A DNA stretch of 64,000 bases from Desulfovibrio sp. UIB00 (GTDB lineage Bacteria > Desulfobacterota > Desulfovibrionia > Desulfovibrionales > Desulfovibrionaceae). Under the pieces are notes generated by a model. It had not been told where the DNA came from and made no database searches. It saw nothing but the letters and a program-made list of their open reading frames with translations. The DNA lies in the NCBI RefSeq assembly GCF_022508225.1, contig NZ_JAETXJ010000002.1, forward strand, positions 558,001-622,000, written 5' to 3'. Below are positions 34,545-41,430 of the stretch, piece by piece. The translations under genes and the position numbers were made by a program. The stretch's first letter is position 1. Every line of letters begins with the position of its first letter.

Positions 34545-36223
34545 GCCTGCGTCCCTTCGCCAAAGGGCTCTTCCACAAAGCCGCCTTCGCGCATGGTCAG
34601 CACTCTGTCGGCCACATGGAAGTAGCGGTCATCATGCGAGATGGCCAGAATTGTACCGCCCTGGCGGATGATATCGGGCAGCAGTTCTTCATAAAAGTAG
34701 CGGCGGAAAACAGGGTCGAAATCTGCGGCCACTTCGTCAAACAGGTAGATATGGCGCTTTTCAAGCAGCGCGCAGGCCAGGGCAAGACGTTTGCGCTGCC
34801 CGGCAGAAAGATCAAGCGTGGAGAACGTGCCGTCTTCGAGCAGGCTCACCTTGGTTTCCATGTGCAGGGTGCGCAGCACATCCGTGAGCTGGGTCGGGGT
34901 GATGTTCAGGCCGAGGGGCCGGGAAAAAAGGTGATAGTCTGTAGGCACAATGGTGAAGAGGTTACGGTAGGATTCCATGTCAACGTCGGAAAGCATGACG
35001 TTGTTCAGGAGCATTTCTCCGCTCTCGGGCGCGTACAGCCCGGCCAGCACCTTCATGAAGGTGGACTTGCCCGACCCGTTGCCGCCGCGAATAAACACCA
35101 GTTCGCCCTTGCGCAGTTCAAAGCTGTCCACCGCAATGCCGAAAAGCCGTATGCCGTTGCGGTCATGGTAGTCAAAACGCACATCGCGCAGGGCGATGGA
35201 GTCAAAAGACGGCACCGTGGGGTCGGCCTGCTGCCAGCGCGCCTTGACTCCCGCGTTTTCAAATGGTTCCGTCACGGCGTCTATCTGCGATTCCACCGCT
35301 GCAAGTTCCTGCAGGCTCATTTCTACCTTTGCCATCATGGGCACCGAGGTAATCAGGCTGATGAGCGGGCTCAGGCTGAACATGCACAATACGAGCAAGG
35401 AGGAAGTTTCCGACGTTTCGAGGCTCAAAATCTTGGGCATGATAAAAAGTATCAGCCCCAAAATCAGCAGATTGAACATGGCGAAAAATGATATGCCAAG
35501 GGCGTGCCTGTGTTCGGTCGCGTCCCGGGCTTCTGATGCCACAGAAAGGTCGGGGATGATCTGCTCGCCAAACAGTGCTGTGGTCCTTGGCTTGTGCATC
35601 TTGAGTTGCAGCAGCCCGGCGTAAAGGTCGCGCAGGCCCGCGCAGAAGCGCTGGTCGGCTTGCATGGCTGGCCCCATGTGCGCATGCACCTTGTTGATAA
35701 GGTGCAGAAAAATCCAGAACCCCATGGCAAGAAAAAGAAAAACACCCAGCGTACCGGGTATGGAGACAGTTGCCATTTTGGCAAAAGAGAGCACGACCAT
35801 CACCGTATTGGCCGAGGCAGCCACCAGCATACGGGCCGCTTCAACCACCATTTCGCGTCCGTCAAGCAGGGCGGACTGGATACGGTTTTTGTCCAGTTTT
35901 TCATATTCCAGTAGGGAAACGCCGCGCAGCTTGGCGGCAATGCGCATGCGCCATTCCATGATGCCGCGCAGGGCAATCTGTGCCGAGCGCCCTGTGATGT
36001 AGCGGAAGAGAAAATAAAAGGAGGCGAGACTCACCAGAAAAGCAAGAAAGGTGCTGAATTCCAGCCCGTCTTCAGAAAGCTGCTGCAAGCCCTGAAGCAC
36101 AGAAAAAACGGCAAGCCCCTGCATGATGCCTGAGCCGAGGCAGGCGGCGGCAATTTTTTTGCCTTCCTCGCCGGCCTGTTCCCACAGAAGTTTCAGAAAA
36201 AGCGATTCTTTCAGTTGCAGCAT
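34541..36223 (-). CDS. Cyclic-peptide/siderophore-type ABC exporter
   Basis: The 560-residue product is a fused ABC half-transporter: about six N-terminal membrane helices (residues 20-300), then an ATPase with Walker A RGGNGSGKSTFMKVL (about 380), signature LSAGQRKRLAL (about 470) and Walker B IYLFDEVAADFDP. The helices-then-ATPase layout and the SAGQ signature with Asp-Glu-Val-Ala-Ala-Asp-Phe-Asp are typical of the SyrD/PvdE/YojI cyclic-peptide exporter family. Next to an NRPS locus this is the obvious candidate to carry the product across the inner membrane. It overlaps the small secreted protein gene by four bases. Confidence 0.88.
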   Translation of the reverse strand: MLQLKESLFLKLLWEQAGEEGKKIAAACLGSGIMQGLAVFSVLQGLQQLSEDGLEFSTFLAFLVSLASFYFLFRYITGRSAQIALRGIMEWRMRIAAKLRGVSLLEYEKLDKNRIQSALLDGREMVVEAARMLVAASANTVMVVLSFAKMATVSIPGTLGVFLFLAMGFWIFLHLINKVHAHMGPAMQADQRFCAGLRDLYAGLLQLKMHKPRTTALFGEQIIPDLSVASEARDATEHRHALGISFFAMFNLLILGLILFIMPKILSLETSETSSLLVLCMFSLSPLISLITSVPMMAKVEMSLQELAAVESQIDAVTEPFENAGVKARWQQADPTVPSFDSIALRDVRFDYHDRNGIRLFGIAVDSFELRKGELVFIRGGNGSGKSTFMKVLAGLYAPESGEMLLNNVMLSDVDMESYRNLFTIVPTDYHLFSRPLGLNITPTQLTDVLRTLHMETKVSLLEDGTFSTLDLSAGQRKRLALACALLEKRHIYLFDEVAADFDPVFRRYFYEELLPDIIRQGGTILAISHDDRYFHVADRVLTMREGGFVEEPFGEGTQA

Positions 36224-36434
36224 GTGGTTCTGTGGCCCCGGTGTTCAGGTGCGCCGCGCATTACAGCATGTCCGGCGGTCTTGTATGCGCCCCTTTGCAG
36301 TGCAGGGACTCTGACAAATCAATAGGTAACGCTGCCGCAACGGCAGCCACGCCTTTGCCAAGGCCAGGAGCGTACGCTCTGTCAGCCCGCTTCGGCATGC
36401 GCACGGCTGGGTACGGCAGGCGTAACAGCCAACA

Positions 36435-36470
36435 CTTCCGTAAGGGCCAGTTGCCCGGCCCATACGGAAG
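36435..36470. repeat. Imperfect inverted repeat in the 282-base gap before the exporter
   Basis: A 14-base arm starting CTTCCGTA (36435-36448) pairs with the arm ending TACGGAAG (36457-36470) with one mismatch and an eight-base loop. No T run follows on either strand. It could slow polymerase or protect mRNA between the DUF697-like gene and the exporter. Confidence 0.5.
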
Positions 36471-36505
36471 GTTCCGATTCCCGAAACCGTCAGAGATCGC
36501 CGAAA

Positions 36506-37129
36506 CTAGGCCGCGTTGGTGTCCGCTTCTTTGGCAGGGGCTTCAGCGGCGGTTTCGTTCTTGGCTTCCTTTTTCATCTTGTTCTTGATCTTGCCGACAA
36601 AGGTTTTGCCTTCTTCAACCTTTTCCTTGAAGTAGGTCTTGGCTTCTTCGGTATTGAAATCAATCAGGTTGCCGCCCTTTCTGAAGTGGCGGTCAAAAAC
36701 CCAGCCAAGGGCATAGGTGCTGGCGCCGCCCATGATGCTGATGGTGGCCGCGCCAGCGGTGAAGCCAATGACCGGAATGCTTTTCAGCAGCGAGGCGGCC
36801 AAGGGCACGCTTGCCGTGGTCAGCAGGCCGCCGCACAGCGAAGAAATGATGGATTTGACGCGTTCCTTTTTGAATTCAACGCCGTGGGCCTGGGCCAGCG
36901 CGTGAATAAGCTCAATCTGGAGGGCGGAAAGGCCCAGAAAATCTACAAGGGGGACCGGCACAAAACCAATGCCGATAGCGCCGTACACGCGCTTGCGGAT
37001 GATGGCGTCCACCACTTCTTCCGAAGGGCAGGCGCGTTCGCACGTTTCCGTTTCAGCAGCGGTTTCGGCCTGGCAGGCCATCTGATCTTCAACGCCGTCG
37101 ACCTTGTTTTCCAACGTATCTTTTGTCAT
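36506..37129 (-). CDS. DUF697/YcjF-like membrane protein
   Basis: The 207-residue product contains the DUF697 pattern: VVDAIIRKRVYGAIGIGFVPVPLVDFLGLSALQIELIHALAQAHG (residues 44-88), then two hydrophobic stretches (LCGGLLTTASVPLAASLLKSIPVIGF and a glycine-rich helix) and a GWVFDRHFRKGG segment. The N-terminal 40 residues are acidic with three Cys and the C-terminal 45 are Lys/Glu-rich. DUF697 proteins are usually partnered with membrane-associated GTPases, none of which is present here. The ATG at 37129 has GAGG upstream. It lies 40 bases after SBP2. Confidence 0.75.
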   Translation of the reverse strand: MTKDTLENKVDGVEDQMACQAETAAETETCERACPSEEVVDAIIRKRVYGAIGIGFVPVPLVDFLGLSALQIELIHALAQAHGVEFKKERVKSIISSLCGGLLTTASVPLAASLLKSIPVIGFTAGAATISIMGGASTYALGWVFDRHFRKGGNLIDFNTEEAKTYFKEKVEEGKTFVGKIKNKMKKEAKNETAAEAPAKEADTNAA

Positions 37130-37169
37130 GTGCAACCTCGTTGTGACCGGTTTCAGGGTTACGGGAATT

Positions 37170-38303
37170 TTATTGAGCAACGGCCGTTTTATCAACGCCC
37201 GCCAGTGTGACGTCAAAGAGTTCGTCTGCCGAAATGAGCAGAATCAGCGGTAGATCCATGCCCATCTTCTGGGCCGTCACCAGATTCAGCGCAATCTTGG
37301 GCGTGTAGGCCGCAGTCTCAAGCTGGGCATTAGGCGGCAGCAGGCCAAGCTGGGCGGCAATATGGTCAGCATAAAATTTGCCAAGGGGAACATAGTCAAG
37401 GGTCGAAAGCCCCATCAGCGCGCCCCTGCGCACGTGTACGCTGCCGTCGCGCGCAAAGGTCTTGATGTGGTGGGCGTTGAGCGTGTCAAAGATGGCCTGC
37501 GGGTTGGCCTGCGTCCAGTCAAAGCAGTTGAGGGCCGAAATGTAAAAGGCATCCACGCCAGCTGCCAACAGCCTGTCCACGCCTTTGGTGCACGATTCCA
37601 TGCTCTCCGCCTTGTCCAGAAAGGGGTACTCCACAAGAGTAAAGCCGCGCTCGCGCGCAACCTCGCGCGCTTCCCGCACGTTGGAGTATGAAAGTCCCTC
37701 GGGGCTGTCGTGATACATGATGCCAAGGCGAAGAAAGGGCAGCGCCTCATGAAACAGGGCAAAGACCTTGAACCATTTGTCCTTGGTGTAGCGGATGGTC
37801 AGGTTGGCGGCGCCCTTGCCGGTGGCGCGATCCACAATGCCAGCGCCTGCCGGGTCTGCCACGTCAACGCTCATGATGGGCGTTTTGCCGTTGTTTTCGG
37901 CAAGCAGGGCCTTGGTGGCCTCTGTTCCCATACTGATGATGACATCGATATTCGGATTTTGCATCAGTTTGCGGGCCTCTGCGCGGTAAACGCTCTCAGA
38001 GGCATCCCAGCCGGGGCTGATGTACAGCTCGTCCGGCAGGGTAATGCGGTCGGCAACCCCGCGTTGCCGCAGCGCTTTGATGATTTCTTTTTGCAGCAGG
38101 GTAAACTCCCAGTACGGTCCGGCTTCAAAATAGGCCGCAACCTTGAGGCGCGAGGCTTTGGGCTGGGAGGGCGCCGGGGCTGACGCTGTCATCTGTTCCA
38201 CAGGCTCGCGCTGGGGGGCCGCCTGCACGTTTGCGCACAGGAATATTGCGCAGCAAAACGCTGCGGCAAGTGTGGCGAAGAACGATCCGAGGCGGCTGCT
38301 CAT
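37170..38303 (-). CDS. Periplasmic substrate-binding protein, PF04392-like (SBP2)
   Basis: The 377-residue product starts MSSRLGSFFATLAAAFCCAIFLCANVQA, a signal peptide, so the ATG at 38303 was preferred over a longer frame. After a Pro/Gln-rich linker come VAAYFEAGPYWEFTLLQ, VIISMGTEATKALLAENNGKTPIMSVDVADPAGAGIV and FYISALNCFDWTQANP, matching SBP1 segment by segment. It heads the eight-gene minus-strand operon. No permease of the same ABC class is nearby, so the two proteins may serve the MFS fusion or act as sensors. A good Shine-Dalgarno sequence is not evident. Confidence 0.78.
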   Translation of the reverse strand: MSSRLGSFFATLAAAFCCAIFLCANVQAAPQREPVEQMTASAPAPSQPKASRLKVAAYFEAGPYWEFTLLQKEIIKALRQRGVADRITLPDELYISPGWDASESVYRAEARKLMQNPNIDVIISMGTEATKALLAENNGKTPIMSVDVADPAGAGIVDRATGKGAANLTIRYTKDKWFKVFALFHEALPFLRLGIMYHDSPEGLSYSNVREAREVARERGFTLVEYPFLDKAESMESCTKGVDRLLAAGVDAFYISALNCFDWTQANPQAIFDTLNAHHIKTFARDGSVHVRRGALMGLSTLDYVPLGKFYADHIAAQLGLLPPNAQLETAAYTPKIALNLVTAQKMGMDLPLILLISADELFDVTLAGVDKTAVAQ

Positions 38304-38391
38304 GGAACAAAATACCCTATGATGCGTTCTTGGTGACACAGTGGATCCGCCGCTCGGCGGTCCTGCCCAAAAACTGGAGTGGATTTTTTCC

Positions 38392-38464
38392 AAAATCCGT
38401 GTGGAGCAGACAAACTTTGTTATGGCAATCTGCGCTATTGGCGGTGTTGGGCCACACGGATTTT
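38392..38464. repeat. Perfect 13-bp inverted repeat with 47-base centre
   Basis: AAAATCCGTGTGG (38392-38404) is repeated inverted as CCACACGGATTTT (38452-38464). A second stem GCAGA/TCTGC can form inside. It occupies the 279-base gap between the PPTase stop and the SBP2 start, where a terminator and a promoter must lie. Confidence 0.65.
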
Positions 38465-38582
38465 CATCCGGGCGCAACGCCATACGCGCAGGTTTCAACA
38501 TATCAGAGGAAAAGCGGTATCGTCCACATGAATTTGGGGCGTGCATCGGCATTTCTGCATGTTTTTTGGCGGGTTGCAGGGA

Positions 38583-39326
38583 TCAACGGGCAAGGCAGAC
38601 CACAACGTCAAGGCAGGAGCTATGAGCCGCCACGCTGCACTGGTAATCCTCTGTTGTTCTGATGTCGAGGCTTGTCCATTGCCCGCCATCCTCAAGCATT
38701 GTAGCTGTGCCTTGGGCGGCGTTTGCAGTGAAGGATGCTATCCAGCCGCTGTCTTGCGGCCCGGTGTTTACGCTAAAGCTTTGCAGGGGAATGCTCAGGC
38801 CCATGCCCACAGCCTTGATTATGGCCTCCTTGCGCGTCCAGCAGCGGTAAAAGGCCGTTTGCAGCTCCGCCTGGGGCAGGGACAGCAGGTCTTTTTGCTC
38901 CTGCGGGTGCAGCTGGCTGGTCAGCTCCGCCGCATCGGGCAGGGGGCGCATGCTTTCCACATCAATGCCCACGCTCGCGCATCGGCAAAGGGCCACCCAT
39001 ACCATGCTGCCCGAATGGCTGATGGAAAAATCAGCGGATACTCCGGGGCAAAAGGGCTTGCCATAAGGGGAGCGGGCAAACTCTGCGACGCAATCCTGCC
39101 CAAAGGCGGCGCGCAGCAGACGCCGCGCCAGCGCCCTGCCTGCCAGATGCCGCGCCGCATCTTCTATATGCAGATAGCGTCCGGCCTCTTGTTGCTCCTG
39201 TGGGGAGGTGTGTAGCGCGCACTGGCTGGGCCATTCAGCGATGTTTTCAAGCTCCAGGCCAACACACAGGATGGACTTTTCCGGGGCGGACGGTGCGCGC
39301 CAGTTGCAAAAATGTTGCGCCAGCAC
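38583..39326 (-). CDS. Sfp-type 4'-phosphopantetheinyl transferase
   Basis: The 247-residue product is an Sfp/EntD-class PPTase. The N-terminal half contains RYLHIEDAARHLAGRALARRLL and FSISHSGSMVWVAL. The magnesium-binding motif VGIDVE and the WTRKEAIIKAVGMGLS helix follow in order, with length as in Sfp. It converts the T and ACP domains of the two megasynthases from apo to holo form by attaching phosphopantetheine to their Ser residues. Translation from a GTG at 39326, three bases after the thioesterase stop, couples it to the kamA-like operon. Confidence 0.93.
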   Translation of the reverse strand: MLAQHFCNWRAPSAPEKSILCVGLELENIAEWPSQCALHTSPQEQQEAGRYLHIEDAARHLAGRALARRLLRAAFGQDCVAEFARSPYGKPFCPGVSADFSISHSGSMVWVALCRCASVGIDVESMRPLPDAAELTSQLHPQEQKDLLSLPQAELQTAFYRCWTRKEAIIKAVGMGLSIPLQSFSVNTGPQDSGWIASFTANAAQGTATMLEDGGQWTSLDIRTTEDYQCSVAAHSSCLDVVVCLAR

Positions 39327-39329
39327 CGC

Positions 39330-40046
39330 CTAACCCGCCGTATGAAGGGCGCGCGCCATGTGGTCTGCCAATTCCTGCCAGTGATCCTGAACGTAAAAAT
39401 GGCCGCCGCTGAAGGTGCGCACCGTGCATTGCGCATCTGTCAGGGTTTGCCAGTGCAGGGCGTCAGCCTCGGTAACGAGATCATGGCTGCCAATGGTGGT
39501 GTGGATGGGCAAGGGTAACGGGCTGTAGGGGGCGGGCTGCCATCCTTCTATGGCCATAAAGTCAGCGCGGAGCACAGGTTCAAGGTAGTTTCTGAAATCC
39601 TGCGACTGCGCAATCTCGGGCGGAATGCCGCCCATGCGGGCCACGTAGTCCCACAGCGCGCCTTTGGGGAGCTGATCAACAGGGGATGAAATCCCGGTGC
39701 GCATCCGGCCTGGCGTGGTGGCGGACGAAATGAACAGGGCCGTAGGCAAGGGCAGCGCCGCATCGCAGGCAAAATGCGCGCAAAGAAAGGCCAGCATCCC
39801 GCCCATGCTGTGACCGAACAGGGCATAGGGGCCAGTGTGGGCGGCAGAGCGTATCTGTTCCAGCAGGTCGCGCCCCATGCTTTCCATGCTGGTAAGCAGC
39901 CGTTCCCGGCAGCGGCGGCCTTTGCCTGGCAGTTCCAGAGGTCTTACGGTGATCCATGCCGGAAAAAATTCGTTGAACCTCGCATAAAAGGCGGTATTGC
40001 CTCCGGCGTGGGGAATACAGAAAAGTGTTGTAGCCGTGTGTTGCAT
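39330..40046 (-). CDS. Type II thioesterase (GrsT/TycF-like)
   Basis: The 238-residue product is an alpha/beta hydrolase of the NRPS/PKS editing thioesterase family. It has LFCIPHAGGNTAFYARF near the start, the nucleophile elbow GHSMGG (about residue 93), the catalytic Asp in GSHDLVTEADALHW and the His in FSGGHFYVQDH. Such enzymes remove wrong acyl groups from carrier domains. It sits nine bases after the aminomutase-like gene and three bases before the PPTase gene. It is separate from the C-terminal thioesterase of the second NRPS. Confidence 0.93.
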   Translation of the reverse strand: MQHTATTLFCIPHAGGNTAFYARFNEFFPAWITVRPLELPGKGRRCRERLLTSMESMGRDLLEQIRSAAHTGPYALFGHSMGGMLAFLCAHFACDAALPLPTALFISSATTPGRMRTGISSPVDQLPKGALWDYVARMGGIPPEIAQSQDFRNYLEPVLRADFMAIEGWQPAPYSPLPLPIHTTIGSHDLVTEADALHWQTLTDAQCTVRTFSGGHFYVQDHWQELADHMARALHTAG

Positions 40047-40055
40047 GTGTTGCGC

Positions 40056-41192
40056 CTACAGTTCAACCCATCCGGCATCGTCATCAAGCTTTTGGATGAT
40101 GATGCGCGAGGCCTGTTCTTCGTGCCCGATGCGGGCATGCATCTGCTTGAGAACAATATTGCCCTCGCTCATGCCGCAGATTTCCAGCTTGCCGATGTCG
40201 TGGCCGATTATGTACTTGAAGCGCTTGCCATAGCCGCTGAGTTGCGCCTTTGCCTTGTCCACAATGGCGATGCCCTGCTTGAGCGGCAGTTGAAAATGGT
40301 GCCGCACTCGTGAGACCGGCATGCACTGGTACAGATAATACGGGTTCACACCAATGGAAAGCAGACGGTTCATCAGTTTGACAATGTCTTCCGTACTGTC
40401 GTTGACGCCGCGCAGCAGCACCGCCTGATTGTTGATGGTGGCCCCGCACAGGCGCAGCCTCTTGATGGCCTCGGCCGAGGTGAGCGTGATCTCGCGCGCA
40501 TGATTGTAGTGCGTGGCAATGTACAGAGCCTTGCGCTCAGCAAAGGTGCGCAGGGCGTCCATGAGGGTGTCGTCAAAGATGCGTAGCGGATATGTGACCG
40601 GAATGCGCGTACCGATGCGTACAAAATCCACATGGTCGATCCCGGCCAGCCCCTCCAGCATTTTTTGCAGCACCGGGGTTGCCAGCGTCAGGGGGTCGCC
40701 GCCGGAAAGAATGACGTTGTTGATCTTGGGATGGTCGGCAATGTATTGCAGCGCCCCGGCAAAGTTGCGCAGGGTCTGCTGGCTGGAGTGTCCTACAATG
40801 CGGCGGCGAAAGCAGTGGCGGCAGTGCATGGCGCAGCATTCTGTCGTGACCAGCAGTGCAGTGCAGTCGTATTTATGCAGTACGCCATTGCCCTTGTCAT
40901 GCTTGTCGTCGCCGTAGGGGTCGGCAGTTGTCGCGCCCATGGATCCGGCAACCACCAGTTCTTCCGCATCAGGGAAGCACATACGGCGGATGGGATCGCT
41001 GGGATCGTTTTTATCTATAAGGCTCAGATAATAGCGGGGAATGTTGACCGGGTGCACCTTGGCGACTTCACGAAGCGTCGCTTCCTCCTGTGGACTGAAG
41101 GTGGCGTATTGCTTCAACTGGTCGATGGTGACGACATTGTTGGCAAGTTCCTTTTTCCAGTCTAGGCATTTCCAGCAAGGTTCAGCTTCCAT
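40056..41192 (-). CDS. Lysine 2,3-aminomutase-family radical SAM enzyme with unusual substrate residues
   Basis: The 378-residue product belongs to the KamA family (PLP-dependent radical SAM amino-acid mutases). The iron-sulfur motif is CCAMHCRHC (CxxxCxxC), followed by RRRIVG, ILSGGDPLTL, RIGTRIPVTYPLRI and the family's QAVLLRGVN. In lysine aminomutase the side chain is held by two Asp: one in a YQCD motif, the other about 37 residues later. Here these positions read YQCMPV and YIIGHD, so neither Asp is kept, and the Lys/Asn pair described for glutamate 2,3-aminomutase is not obvious either. The substrate is probably another amino acid. As first gene of the operon with the thioesterase and PPTase, divergent from the NRPS, it likely supplies a beta-amino acid. 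Confidence 0.85.
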   Translation of the reverse strand: MEAEPCWKCLDWKKELANNVVTIDQLKQYATFSPQEEATLREVAKVHPVNIPRYYLSLIDKNDPSDPIRRMCFPDAEELVVAGSMGATTADPYGDDKHDKGNGVLHKYDCTALLVTTECCAMHCRHCFRRRIVGHSSQQTLRNFAGALQYIADHPKINNVILSGGDPLTLATPVLQKMLEGLAGIDHVDFVRIGTRIPVTYPLRIFDDTLMDALRTFAERKALYIATHYNHAREITLTSAEAIKRLRLCGATINNQAVLLRGVNDSTEDIVKLMNRLLSIGVNPYYLYQCMPVSRVRHHFQLPLKQGIAIVDKAKAQLSGYGKRFKYIIGHDIGKLEICGMSEGNIVLKQMHARIGHEEQASRIIIQKLDDDAGWVEL

Positions 41193-41430
41193 TATCCCGG
41201 CCTCTGTTTGCGGATGGATTTTCTGTTGTTCAGATGTTTTTGGCGTGCCTGAACACCCCGGATATTGTGTTGTTGTTGAAGAAGTGCATTCAATATCGGG
41301 GTTTCGCCCTGCTCAATAATTTATGACAAAAACTGTCCAAAGTATATGTAAAACTTGCTAATATGCAGGCTGTGAGCTATTTTGCCCACCATGTTGCACT
41401 AAGCGTATTAAAGCCGCAGCGGGGGACGGA
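41193..41430. promoter_or_regulatory. Divergent promoter region between the aminomutase and NRPS genes
   Basis: The 237-base gap is AT-richer than its surroundings. On the + strand an extended -10, TGCTAATAT (41356-41364), lacks a good -35. On the minus strand TATACT (complement of 41341-41346) could be a -10. An inverted repeat, CCCCGGATATTG (41256-41267) with CAATATCGGGG (41291-41301), differing by one extra G, lies in the aminomutase leader and is a candidate operator or leader hairpin. The NRPS start at 41431 has GGGGGACGG upstream. Confidence 0.4.
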
